From the NCBI RefSeq assembly GCF_019800005.1, contig NZ_JABGCL010000030.1:1-53999 (forward strand): DNA of 53,999 nucleotides, in the 5' to 3' direction. This document shows positions 23,948 to 33,477 of the stretch, in pieces (the stretch's first letter is position 1; every line of letters starts with the position of its first letter). The notes beneath the pieces were generated by a model that was not told where the DNA came from, did not search any database, and saw only the letters and a program-made list of their open reading frames with translations. The position numbers and the translations under genes are program-made. The DNA is from Geminicoccus harenae (GTDB taxonomy: Bacteria > Pseudomonadota > Alphaproteobacteria > Geminicoccales > Geminicoccaceae).

Positions 23948-24960
23948 GACGTGCTCCGGGCAGCCGGCTGAGCGGGTGCCTGCGGCTGGCGGGAGAAGCG
24001 CCGGCGCAGGTCCTGGAAGACCCCGGCGATGCCTTCCGGCTTGAACAGGATCACCGCCACGAACAGGAGGCCGAACCAGAGCATCCAGGTGAGGGTCACC
24101 GCCCCCAGCAGGTCGCGCGCCAGCAGGAACACCACGACGCCGATCACCGGCCCCCAGAAGCTGACCATCCCGCCGCCCACCAGCACCATCATCACGATGT
24201 AGCCGGAATAGTGCAGCGCCATGACTTCCGGAAAGGCACCGCCCTGCGCCATGGCAAATAGGCTGCCGGCCAGACCCGCGAACGCCGCGGAGACGATAAA
24301 GGCCAGCATCTTGAACAGCACCACCTGGTAGCCGAGATGCGCCGCGCGCAGCTCGCTCTGGCGGATCGCCGACAGCACCCGGCCGAACGGCGAGTAGGTC
24401 AGCCGCCACAGCGCCACCACCGTCACCAGGAACAGGGCCAGCACGAAGAAGTAGAGGGCCGTGTTGCCGGTCAGGTCGAACGACACGATGCCGAAGTCGG
24501 CCGGCAGCCGGGCGATCGGCAGGAGGCCGTCCTCGCCGCCTGTCACGTCGCGCGCCTTCATGGCGATGAACCAGAACACCTGGCCGAACGCGATGGTGAG
24601 GAAGGCGAAATAGATGCCGCGCCGCCGCGCCACGAACCCGGCCACCAGCGCCCCGGCCAGGCTCGCCGCCAGGATCCCGCCCAGGAGGCAGACCCACAGG
24701 TTCGCGGCCACGTGGAACTGGGTGAGCCCGAAGGCATAGGCGCCGATGCCGAAGAAGGCGCCGTGCCCGAAGGACGGCAGGCCGGCCGTGCCCAGCAGGA
24801 GGTTGAAGCCCAGCGCGTAGATCGCCCAGATCAGGATCTCGACGCCGATATACTGGTAGAGTCCGACCTTGGCGATCCAGAGCGGCACGGTGAGGAGCAG
24901 CAGTGCCACCCCCACCATGACGGGGGTGATCAGGCGGCCGGCATGGGCGGGGGTCTGCAT
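23944..24960 (-). CDS. livM: Liv-type ABC transporter permease (LivM-like)
   Basis: A 338-residue inner-membrane permease. Eight or more hydrophobic segments can be seen, starting VMVGVALLLLTVPLWIAKVG and YQYIGVEILIWAIYALGFNL. The family sequence LLLGTAGLPSFGHGAFFGIG and the EAA-like loop (AIRQSELRAAHLGYQVVLFK) are present. The start ATG at 24960 has GGAGG about nine bases upstream; an in-frame ATG 99 bases further up lies inside livH and lacks the site. The C-terminus ends in a Pro/Gln-rich tail. Confidence 0.85.
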   Translation of the reverse strand: MQTPAHAGRLITPVMVGVALLLLTVPLWIAKVGLYQYIGVEILIWAIYALGFNLLLGTAGLPSFGHGAFFGIGAYAFGLTQFHVAANLWVCLLGGILAASLAGALVAGFVARRRGIYFAFLTIAFGQVFWFIAMKARDVTGGEDGLLPIARLPADFGIVSFDLTGNTALYFFVLALFLVTVVALWRLTYSPFGRVLSAIRQSELRAAHLGYQVVLFKMLAFIVSAAFAGLAGSLFAMAQGGAFPEVMALHYSGYIVMMVLVGGGMVSFWGPVIGVVVFLLARDLLGAVTLTWMLWFGLLFVAVILFKPEGIAGVFQDLRRRFSRQPQAPAQPAARSTS

Positions 24961-24965
24961 CGGCG

Positions 24966-25886
24966 TCAGGCCTCCAGGATGCTCTTCTTGCCGAACAGCC
25001 CGCGGGAGCGGAAGGTCACGACCACGATCAGCAGGATGTACATGGAAAGCAGCGACCATTCCGACGCGTAGGCGGCGGTGAGGCCGATGACCATGCCGAC
25101 CATCAGGCCCGCGATCACCGCCCCCCAGAACGAGCCTACTCCGCCCAGGACGATGATCAGGAAGGCCGGGATCACTGCATCCACGCCCATGTGCGGGCGG
25201 ATGCCCCAGATGGGCGCCATGATCACGCCCGCGGCGGCCGCCAGCATGGTGCCGATCGCGAACACGCCGATGCGCAGCTTGGCCAGGTCATAGCCCAGTG
25301 CGCGGACCATCTCGCTGTCATGGGCGCCGGCCTTGATCACCGCGCCGAAGCGGGTCCGCTCGATGAGCAGCCAAGTGAGCAGGATGAACACGGCGGCCGC
25401 GAAGGCGGCGAAGAACCGGTAGGTCGACCAGATCAGGTTCAACGCGATGAAGCCGCCCGAGATCGCGTCCGGGGTCGGCAGGATATAGTCGCGCGTCCCC
25501 CAGATCGACCGGATCACGTCCTCGATCACCATGGCGGCGCCGAAGGTGAGCAGGAGCCCGAACAGCGGGTCCTTGCCGTAGGTGCGGCGCATCCCTTGCT
25601 CGATCAGGATGCCGAGCAGCCCGACGATGCAAGGGGCGACCACCAGCGCCAGGGCGTAGCGCAGCCCCAAGGGCAGCCCGGCCCACCACTCGCCCACCCC
25701 CGCCGGCAGTGGCAAGGGCGGGCCCAGCAGCGCGTAGGCGACATAGGCGCCGAGCGCGAACAGGGAGCCGTGGGCCAGGTTGATCTGCTCCATCACGCCC
25801 ACGATCAGCATGAAGCCGAGCGCGATCAGCGCGAACAGCAGGCCCAGAGTCAACCCATTGATGAGGAAGGGGATCAGGGTGAACAT
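24966..25886 (-). CDS. livH: Liv-type ABC transporter permease (LivH-like)
   Basis: A 306-residue inner-membrane permease. MFTLIPFLINGLTLGLLFAL is the first span. The permease marks GVMEQINLAHGSLFALGAYV and the loop GYDLAKLRIGVFAIGTMLAA, with the conserved G between helices, are clear. LivH forms the transmembrane pathway with LivM. The 36-base gap to the preceding binding-protein gene and the five-base gap to livM show one transcript. Confidence 0.85.
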   Translation of the reverse strand: MFTLIPFLINGLTLGLLFALIALGFMLIVGVMEQINLAHGSLFALGAYVAYALLGPPLPLPAGVGEWWAGLPLGLRYALALVVAPCIVGLLGILIEQGMRRTYGKDPLFGLLLTFGAAMVIEDVIRSIWGTRDYILPTPDAISGGFIALNLIWSTYRFFAAFAAAVFILLTWLLIERTRFGAVIKAGAHDSEMVRALGYDLAKLRIGVFAIGTMLAAAAGVIMAPIWGIRPHMGVDAVIPAFLIIVLGGVGSFWGAVIAGLMVGMVIGLTAAYASEWSLLSMYILLIVVVTFRSRGLFGKKSILEA

Positions 25887-25922
25887 CCGCTCTGCCTACC
25901 CACAGCTCCCGCCGAGGTTCAT

Positions 25923-27215
25923 TCAGCCATCCACCGTCGGGATCTGCTCGTAGGGAGCGAGCTTGCACAGCTTGCCTTCCTCCGGGTCGACCACGTCCTC
26001 CGGCTTCGACGCGCTGATGATCTCGTAGAGGTCGGTGTCGTCGACCGGGTTCGGGTTGCGGCGGGCCAGGTAGATGGTCTGCTGCAGGTGGTGGGTGTCC
26101 GGGTTCATCCAGGCATCATAGTCCTGCAACCGGTCGGCGGCCGGGATCTTGAGCTGCTCCAGCTCCTTGATGATCGCGATGTTGTTGGTGGTGCCGGCCC
26201 GCTCGATCGCGCGCAGCGTCTCGCGCATCGCCATGTAGCCGCAGTAGGACACGTTGCCAGGCACCGGAATCGCATCCCCTTCGGCGCGGGCCTGCCAGCG
26301 CTTCACGAAGTCGTCCACGCCCGGCAGCTTCAGCTTGTGGTACCAGTTGGTGCCGAAGATGCCGATGATGCTGTCCGGAGCCGCCCAGACATCCGGCCAG
26401 TCCTGCTGGCTCTGGACCCAGGCCGCCTGCTTGTCGAGGCCGAGCTCGGCCACCTGTGCCCGCAGGATCTTGCCGTCGTCGCCGCCGACCGCCGGGGCCA
26501 CCACTTCCGGCGCCATCTGCTGGATGTTGAGCAGGTAGGAGGTGAAGTCGCGGGTGTTCTGCGGGATCAGCAGGTTGTCGATGATCTCGCCGCCTGCGGC
26601 CTCCACCAGCTTGCGGGTCGCATCCGAGGTCTCGTGGCCCCAGACATAGTCGTTGGTGAGCAGGAGCCACTTCTTGCCGACCCGCTCCACCGCGGCCTTC
26701 ACCGAGGACATGGTGAAGTTGGTGCCGTTCCCGTCCCAGACGAACTTCACCCGCGAGCAGTTCTCGCCGGCCTCGGTGGGGGCGGAGGAGTTCGAGTTCA
26801 GGTAGATGGTGCCGTATTTCTCGGCCACCTGGGTGATCGCGTTGGCCACGCCGGAATGGATGGCGCCAATCAGGATCGAGCAGTCCTCGCGGGTGATGAA
26901 CCGCTCGGCGACGCGGCTGGCGGTCGCCGGGTTCGTTTCGGTGTCGGCGGTGATCCACTCGATCTTGCGCCCGAGCACGCCGCCATTCGCGTTGAACTCG
27001 TCGATGCACATGGTGATGCCGCGCAGCTCGTCGCGGCCGGACGCGCCATACATGCCGCTGGCATCGCAGGTCAGCCCGATCTTGATGGGCTTGCCTTCCT
27101 GCGCATAGGCGCGGTTGTGCTTCCACGGCCCATAGAAGGTGCCAAAGCCGGCGGCGGCACCCGCCAGCATGGTACCACCCTTGACCAGGCCGCGCCTGGT
27201 GATCCTGTCGGTCAT
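25923..27215 (-). CDS. Liv-type periplasmic substrate-binding protein
   Basis: A 430-residue type I periplasmic binding protein. Signal peptide TDRITRRGLVKGGTMLAGAA has the RR-x twin Arg pattern, so Tat export is likely, with cleavage after A-Y-A near residue 38. The mature lobe starts IKIGLTCDASGMYGASGRDE. AIHSGVANAITQVAEKYG and SNSSAPTEAGENCS are the Ser/Thr-rich carboxylate/amine pocket of the family (amide-urea, or FmdD/UrtA-like). The GGGAG site eight bases before ATG 27215 decides the start. It sits 59 bases after the BKACE gene. The ligand is unknown; the closest annotated relatives in such clusters are amide/urea or branched-chain ligands. Confidence 0.8.
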   Translation of the reverse strand: MTDRITRRGLVKGGTMLAGAAAGFGTFYGPWKHNRAYAQEGKPIKIGLTCDASGMYGASGRDELRGITMCIDEFNANGGVLGRKIEWITADTETNPATASRVAERFITREDCSILIGAIHSGVANAITQVAEKYGTIYLNSNSSAPTEAGENCSRVKFVWDGNGTNFTMSSVKAAVERVGKKWLLLTNDYVWGHETSDATRKLVEAAGGEIIDNLLIPQNTRDFTSYLLNIQQMAPEVVAPAVGGDDGKILRAQVAELGLDKQAAWVQSQQDWPDVWAAPDSIIGIFGTNWYHKLKLPGVDDFVKRWQARAEGDAIPVPGNVSYCGYMAMRETLRAIERAGTTNNIAIIKELEQLKIPAADRLQDYDAWMNPDTHHLQQTIYLARRNPNPVDDTDLYEIISASKPEDVVDPEEGKLCKLAPYEQIPTVDG

Positions 27216-27274
27216 CGTGCTTGCTCCCAGATCATGGCGGCCGGCCCCATTCGTCGCCGGACAGGTCCGTTCGC

Positions 27275-28207
27275 TCAGAACTCCACGCGATCCCCGCCCT
27301 TGAGCTCCAGGATCTCGCGTGCCTCGGCAGGGCTCGCGATCTGCATGCCCAGCCCCTCGATGATCTGGCGGGCGCGGCGCACCTGGGCGGCATTGCTTTC
27401 CGCGAGCTTGCCCGGGCCGTCCCACAGCGAGTCCTCCAGACCCACCCGGACATTGCCGCCCATCGCCGCTGCCTGGGCGGCGATCCGCATCTGGTGGCGG
27501 CCCGCCCCCAGCACCGACCAGCGATACTGGTTGCCGAACAGCCGGTCGGCGGTGCGCTTCATGTGCGCCACGTCCTCCGGATGGGTACCGATCCCGCCCA
27601 GGATACCGAACACCGTCTGGATGAACAGAGGCGGCTTCACCAGGCCCTGCTCGAGGAAATAGGCCAAGTTGTAGAGATGCGCCGTATCGTAGCACTCGAA
27701 CTCGAAGCGTGTGTTGTTGCCAGCACACATCTTCAGGATGTACTCGATATCGGCAAAGCTGTTCTTGAAGATGTTGTCCTTGGTCTTCTCGATGTAGGGG
27801 CGCTCCCAGGCGTGCTTGAACTCCTTGAAGCGGTTGAGCATCGGGAAGGTTGCGAAGTTCATCGAGCCCATGTTGAGCGAGGCGACCTCGGGCTTGAACA
27901 CCGCCGTGGGCCTGGCCCGCTCCTCCACGGTCATGCCGATGCCGCCGCCGGTGGTGAGGTTGACCACGCAGTCGGAACGCTGCTTGATGATCGGCAGGAA
28001 GCGCCCGAATGCTTCCGGAGTCTGCACCGGCATGCCGTTCTCGGGGTCGCGCGCATGCAGATGGATGATCGCGGCACCCGCCTCGGCGGCACCCACCGCG
28101 GCGTCGGCGATTTCCTCCGGGGTCACCGGCAGGTGGGGCGACATGGATGGCGTGTGGATGGCGCCGGTCACCGCACAGGTGATGATGACTTTATCGCGTG
28201 CCGCCAT
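27275..28207 (-). CDS. BKACE-family 3-keto acid cleavage enzyme (DUF849)
   Basis: A 310-residue TIM-barrel protein of the beta-keto acid cleavage enzyme family, formerly DUF849; Kce of lysine fermentation is the founding member. VIITCAVTGAIHTPSMSPHL is the first strand, followed by AGAAIIHLHARDPENGMPV with the zinc-binding His-x-His. FECYDTAH, the catalytic Glu-region, and RVGLEDSL, the C-terminal E-D, are also present. The enzyme joins a 3-keto acid to acetyl-CoA and releases acetoacetate and a new CoA ester. First gene of the minus-strand operon; its 5' region holds the GntR operator. The spacing of GGAGCG to ATG is nine bases. Confidence 0.85.
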   Translation of the reverse strand: MAARDKVIITCAVTGAIHTPSMSPHLPVTPEEIADAAVGAAEAGAAIIHLHARDPENGMPVQTPEAFGRFLPIIKQRSDCVVNLTTGGGIGMTVEERARPTAVFKPEVASLNMGSMNFATFPMLNRFKEFKHAWERPYIEKTKDNIFKNSFADIEYILKMCAGNNTRFEFECYDTAHLYNLAYFLEQGLVKPPLFIQTVFGILGGIGTHPEDVAHMKRTADRLFGNQYRWSVLGAGRHQMRIAAQAAAMGGNVRVGLEDSLWDGPGKLAESNAAQVRRARQIIEGLGMQIASPAEAREILELKGGDRVEF

Positions 28208-28355
28208 GAGTGAGCGCTCCTGCCGGGAAAGGGACGGCCTGGTCGCCTGTTTCGGTGGCCAGCGGGCCGGTGGCACCACTGCCTGGCATGGCGCCGGAGC
28301 AGCGGCCGACCCGCGCCCGGCGTCCACCTGAACATCCCTGATCCACGGCTGCTTT

Positions 28356-28372
28356 TGTGATCCGTGATCACG
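28356..28372. promoter_or_regulatory. GntR operator copy 1 (BKACE side)
   Basis: TGTGATCCGTGATCACG. The two halves TGTGATC and GATCACG are inverted around a three-base centre, with one mismatch at the outer base. The same arms recur at 28467-28483. It lies about 150 bases upstream of the BKACE start at 28207, on the side facing that operon. The form TGTGATCxxxGATCACA is the T-G-T-x5-7-A-C-A pattern expected for an FCD-type GntR repressor. Confidence 0.75.
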
Positions 28373-28466
28373 GTTGCCTAGTGCAGGCTTTCCGGCTTGT
28401 CTAGCGTTCATCCGCACCCGGTGGAGCATCAGCGAGTGGGCAGCAGAACCATGCCAGCAGTAATTA

Positions 28467-28483
28467 TGTGATCACGGATCACA
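28467..28483. promoter_or_regulatory. GntR operator copy 2 (regulator side)
   Basis: TGTGATCACGGATCACA. A perfect inverted repeat, TGTGATC-ACG-GATCACA. It ends 22 bases upstream of the ATG at 28506 and only four upstream of an in-frame GTG at 28488, so bound repressor would block transcription or initiation of the regulator gene itself. Its centre is 111 bases from copy 1. Confidence 0.75.
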
Positions 28484-28505
28484 ATACGTGGCCAGTCCGT
28501 TCAAC

Positions 28506-29189
28506 ATGCAGGAACTCCTCCCGGTGGACCGGGACACGCTGGGCGACCGGGCCTACCGGCGGCTGCGCGAGCTCCTGATGTCCGGCCGCCTCGCACCCGG
28601 CGAACGTCTGTCGCTCCGCTCGGCCGCCGAGGCGCTGGGCGTGTCGATCATGCCGGTCCGCGCCGCAGTGAGCCGGCTGGTCGCCGACCATGCGCTGGAG
28701 GTGACCCCCAGCCGGGCGATCCGGGTGCCGCGCACCGGCGTGGCGCAGTTCCGCGAGCTGACCGCGATCCGGATCGAGGTCGAGGGCTTCGCCGCGGAGC
28801 GCGCCGCATCCGCCCGGAGCGCTGCCGACCTGGAGGCGATGGCGGTGGCCGAAGCCGGCTTTCGTATGGAAAGCCTCGCCACCAGCCCCGACCTCGAGCG
28901 GGCCGTGCAGCTCAACATGGACTTCCACTTCGCGCTCTATCGCAGCTCCGGCATGCCCATGCTGGTCGAGCTGATCGAGCAGCTCTGGCTCAGGGTCGGA
29001 CCCATCATCAACCTGGAGACCCGTGGCAAGCCGGACCGGCTGGTGACCGGCGGCGCCTATCGCCGCCACGCCCAGGCGCTGGAAGCGATCCACCATGGCC
29101 AGGGTGTCGCCGCCAGGGAAGCGATCGCCGCCGACATCAGGGGGGCGGCCGAGTTCATCATCGCCCGGGGCGACATCCTGACCGGCTGA
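28506..29189 (+). CDS. GntR-family (FCD domain) transcriptional regulator
   Basis: A 227-residue regulator. The N-terminal winged helix is RAYRRLRELLMSGRLAPGER with SLRSAAEALGVSIMPVRAAV as the helix-turn-helix. From about residue 85 the FCD ligand domain follows, all helical, with LNMDFHFALYRSSG supplying the D-x-x-F-H metal or carboxylate motif. Members sense organic acids, often the substrate of the neighbouring operon. There is no clear ribosome site before ATG 28506; a GTG 18 bases upstream is an alternative. Divergent from the BKACE/liv operon, with two operators between. Confidence 0.85.
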   Translation: MQELLPVDRDTLGDRAYRRLRELLMSGRLAPGERLSLRSAAEALGVSIMPVRAAVSRLVADHALEVTPSRAIRVPRTGVAQFRELTAIRIEVEGFAAERAASARSAADLEAMAVAEAGFRMESLATSPDLERAVQLNMDFHFALYRSSGMPMLVELIEQLWLRVGPIINLETRGKPDRLVTGGAYRRHAQALEAIHHGQGVAAREAIAADIRGAAEFIIARGDILTG

Positions 29190-29399
29190 CGGTGCACCTG
29201 CTTTCGAGCGCGGCACCAGGAGCAGGGGCAAATAAAAGCGCCGGCATCGGCGGAACGCACACTTAACCGGTTGTGCAACACGCTGTTCCGCGCCAATCCT
29301 GACGGGCACTGCTGGTCCAAATCGATGGTCGTTTCGCCCCGTGGAAGGTCGCGCATAAGCGATCACCACGGTCCCTGATATCTTGGGAAAGAAACGCTG

Positions 29400-30602
29400 A
29401 TGTCGAGCATCGAGCCCGAGCTTCCCGCGCAGGATCCGGTCACCCGGCCCGGGACCACGCTCTCCCGGCGCGCGGCGCTGGCGAGCGGCGTCGGCACTGC
29501 CGCCATGCTGGCCGCACCCCATGTGCGCCGTGCGCACGCGGCCGGCCTGAACCTGCGCATGCTGATGTGGCAGGACTACAATATCGCCGAGACCGTGGCC
29601 GAGTTCGAGAGCGAACACGGCGCCACGATCTCGCCCGCCTTCTTCGACGGCAACTCCGAGGCCTTCAACAAGATGAAGGCCGGCGGCACCGGCGACTTCG
29701 ACCTGGTCATGGCGGACGGGTTCTGGCCGCGCCTCTATTTCCGTGACGGGCTGATCCAGGCGCTGGACCCGGCCAGGCTGCCGAACCTCACCAACCTGTT
29801 CCCTGACTTCCAGCCGGGCGCCTACGACCTCCTGCTCGACCAGCCGGGCGGCCAGTTGATCGGGGTGCATAATTGCTGGGGCAGCTACGGCATCACCATG
29901 AACACCCAGCACATCCCCGAGGAGGAGCGGAACTCGCTGGGGGTGATGTTCGACGAGAAATATGCCGGCCATCTCGCGACCGGGGCGCGGTTCGAGGAGA
30001 ACATCGCCATGGCCGGCATCATGGCGGCCACCCAGCTCGGCACCAAGGACGGGCCGCGGCCGAACGGCGACAGCTCGTTCAATCCCTACCACCTGACCGA
30101 CGAGGAGCTGGAGGCGGCCAAGCAGCTCCTGATCAAGCAGAAGTCGCTGCTGGTCACCCGCTACCAGGACTACGACTCCCTGCAGCGCCTGATGCGGCCG
30201 GGGCTGGTCTGGGCCTCGCCGGAATTCTCCGAGATCTATCGCCGCCTGACCCGGGCGCGCCGTGCCGGCGAGATCGAGTTCGACGTGGTCCATACCCTGC
30301 AGCCCAAGGAGGGCGGCCTCGGCTGGATCGACAGCTGGCAGGTCAGCTCGGGCGTGACCGACCCGGCCATGGTCGAGCTCGCCCATGCCTGGATCAACCA
30401 CTACATCTCCAAGCAGAGCATGTACCGGGTCGGCATGAAGGGCGTGGCACCCTGCTACGACGTGCGCGACCTGCTGCCGCCCGAGGAAGTCTCGCTGCTG
30501 ATGCTGGACCGCACGGCCGAGCTGCGCGGCCTGCACATGTTCGACCAGCCGTCCTCGCCGGAGAAATGGGAGCGCGTCTGGTCCGAGGTCGAGGCGGCCT
30601 GA
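29400..30602 (+). CDS. Pot-type periplasmic substrate-binding protein
   Basis: A 400-residue extracellular binding protein of the polyamine/iron (PotD-like) class. A twin-Arg signal TTLSRRAALASGVGTAAMLA is followed by AHAAGLN cleavage at about residue 48. The mature protein begins LRMLMWQDYNIAETVAEFES, and GDFDLVMADGFWPRLYFRDG follows the PotD order of strands and hinge. YGITMNTQHIPEEE is the typical middle segment. The ligand pocket is not identified. First gene of an operon with ATPase, two permeases and a GMC oxidoreductase, with 46 bases to the ATPase start. Confidence 0.8.
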   Translation: MSSIEPELPAQDPVTRPGTTLSRRAALASGVGTAAMLAAPHVRRAHAAGLNLRMLMWQDYNIAETVAEFESEHGATISPAFFDGNSEAFNKMKAGGTGDFDLVMADGFWPRLYFRDGLIQALDPARLPNLTNLFPDFQPGAYDLLLDQPGGQLIGVHNCWGSYGITMNTQHIPEEERNSLGVMFDEKYAGHLATGARFEENIAMAGIMAATQLGTKDGPRPNGDSSFNPYHLTDEELEAAKQLLIKQKSLLVTRYQDYDSLQRLMRPGLVWASPEFSEIYRRLTRARRAGEIEFDVVHTLQPKEGGLGWIDSWQVSSGVTDPAMVELAHAWINHYISKQSMYRVGMKGVAPCYDVRDLLPPEEVSLLMLDRTAELRGLHMFDQPSSPEKWERVWSEVEAA

Positions 30603-30648
30603 CGCCGGCACTAAGCGAACTGACGCCTCCAGCGACCGACGGACGCAC

Positions 30649-31737
<1,089 letters not shown>

Positions 31738-31741
31738 CCGC

Positions 31742-32632
31742 ATGGCCACCGAGATCGCCTCCGCCCGCGGCCAGCTCAGCCCTGAAGCACGCTTCCTGCT
31801 GCTGGCCCTGCCGGGCGCTTTGTTCGTCGTGACCTTCCTGATCCTGCCGATGCTCTCGATCCTGGTGTTCAGCTTCTGGCGCACCGAGAGCTACAACCTG
31901 ATCCCTGAGTGGAGCCTCGACAACTACGTCGTCCTGTTCACCACCCCGACCTACATGACCTTCCTGCTCCGCTCGTTGCTGACGGCCGTCGCGGTCTCGA
32001 TGGTGGCGCTGATCTATTCCTGGCCGGTCGCCTACTTCATGGCGAAATATGGCGGCCGCTACCGGCTCCTGCTCAGCTTGGCCGTGGCAGCACCGTTCTT
32101 CACCGGCGTGATCCTGCGCATCACCGGCATCCAGGGCATCATGGGGCCGGTCGGCCTGATCAACATGGGGCTGATGAATTTCGGCCTGCCGCCGATCAGC
32201 TTCCTCATGTACACGCCCACCGCCGCGGCCATCGGCATCGCCTATCTGTTCATCCCGTTCATGGTGACGGCGATCTACCTGTCGCTGCTCAACTTCGACT
32301 TCGAGCTGCTCGAGGTCGCCAAGATCAACGGCGCCAAGGCCTGGCGGGCGTTCTTCGAGGTGACCCTGCCGCTCAACTGGATCGGCACGATCATCGGCCT
32401 GGTGCTGGTGTTCGTGCCGGCGCTCGGCGATTCGATCACCGCCCGTTTCCTGGGCGGGCCCAACGCCGCCTCGTTCGGCCAGGTCCTTTCGCTCCAGTTC
32501 GGCGAGACCGGCACCTGGGCGCTGGGCTCGGCCATGGGCGTGGTGCTGTTCCTGGTCTCGTCCTTCGTGATCTTCCTGATGTGGCGCTCGGTGAACCTGC
32601 GCCGCAGCGGCTTCACCGGGCGGGAGGGCTGA
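31742..32632 (+). CDS. Pot-type ABC transporter permease 1 (PotB-like)
   Basis: A 296-residue permease. Start MATEIASARGQ then hydrophobic spans, first FLLLALPGALFVVTFLILPM. The cytoplasmic EAA loop, the docking site for the ATPase, is LEVAKINGAKAWRAFFEVTL with PL-N-W after it. About six transmembrane segments. Spacing of four bases after the ATPase gene and three before the second permease gene indicates one mRNA. Forms the pore with the 32636 protein. Confidence 0.8.
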   Translation: MATEIASARGQLSPEARFLLLALPGALFVVTFLILPMLSILVFSFWRTESYNLIPEWSLDNYVVLFTTPTYMTFLLRSLLTAVAVSMVALIYSWPVAYFMAKYGGRYRLLLSLAVAAPFFTGVILRITGIQGIMGPVGLINMGLMNFGLPPISFLMYTPTAAAIGIAYLFIPFMVTAIYLSLLNFDFELLEVAKINGAKAWRAFFEVTLPLNWIGTIIGLVLVFVPALGDSITARFLGGPNAASFGQVLSLQFGETGTWALGSAMGVVLFLVSSFVIFLMWRSVNLRRSGFTGREG

Positions 32633-32635
32633 GCC

Positions 32636-33442
32636 GTGAAGGCGGGCGAGCTCCTGGCCAGGCTTATCGGCGGCACCCTGCTGCTGAGCCTCTATCTGTT
32701 CCTCTACGCGCCCATCGCCTACGTGATCTACGTGTCCTTCCAGAAGGACCTGAACTGGCCCTTCCCGCCGAGCTGGACGCTCGCCCACTACGCCGCCCTT
32801 GGGGCGGACCAGACCTATCGGGAAGGCCTGTGGAACAGCATCCTGCTGGGCCTGGGCAGTGCGGTGATCTGCACCGCCGTCGCGACCATGGGCAGCATCG
32901 CGGTGCTGAAGTACCGGTCGCGCTGGCGGGCGCTGATGGTGGTGATCTTCCTCTGCCCCCTGTTCGTGGCGGACCTGCTGGTCGGCATCTCCAACCTGCT
33001 GTTCAACCGCCAGGTCCTGAACCTGCCGGGCAACATGGGCTCGGCCATGATCGGCAACGCGGTGCACTGCACCTCGTTCGCCTTTCTGATCATGCTGGCC
33101 CAGCTCTCACGCTACGACTGGCGGCTGGATGACGCCGCCATGGTGTTCGGCGCCCGGCCGCTGCGCTGCTTCCTCGAGGTCACCCTGCCGCTGATCTGGC
33201 CGGCCATGCTCGGCGCGTTCCTGGTCAGCTTCATCCTGGCCTTCAACAATCTCGAGATCTCCTTCTACAACCTGGGCGCCATCCCGACCCTGCCGACCAT
33301 TGCCTGGGGCTCGCTGCGCTTTGGCCTCGGCGGCGAGCTGTTCGCGCTGGCGGCCCTGGTCAACGGCGTCGTGCTGGGGGCGTTCGCCGTGATGTATCTG
33401 CTGATGCGCTACCGGGTCGTCAGCTTCGGCCACCGGGAATGA
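32636..33442 (+). CDS. Pot-type ABC transporter permease 2 (PotC-like)
   Basis: A 268-residue permease that starts at GTG 32636, three bases after the previous stop. First span LIGGTLLLSLYLFLYAPIAY. The EAA-type loop is DDAAMVFGARPLRCFLEVTL and P-L-I-W-P follows, as in PotC. Its stop overlaps the 33439 ATG by ATGA, where the GMC oxidoreductase frame first opens, showing the oxidoreductase belongs to the same operon. Probable six spans. Confidence 0.8.
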   Translation: MKAGELLARLIGGTLLLSLYLFLYAPIAYVIYVSFQKDLNWPFPPSWTLAHYAALGADQTYREGLWNSILLGLGSAVICTAVATMGSIAVLKYRSRWRALMVVIFLCPLFVADLLVGISNLLFNRQVLNLPGNMGSAMIGNAVHCTSFAFLIMLAQLSRYDWRLDDAAMVFGARPLRCFLEVTLPLIWPAMLGAFLVSFILAFNNLEISFYNLGAIPTLPTIAWGSLRFGLGGELFALAALVNGVVLGAFAVMYLLMRYRVVSFGHRE

Positions 33443-33477
33443 CCGTGCGCCACCAACCAACCGAGGAAGGGTTCGTC

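Noticed and set aside
23204..24697. Apparent LivM-LivG fusion frame
   Set aside because: Only the part from GTG 23947 is LivG; the upstream part is a wrong-frame reading of livM.
28467..28505. GntR start at the GTG at 28488
   Set aside because: Possible, but it also lacks a ribosome site, and the winged-helix domain begins after ATG 28506.
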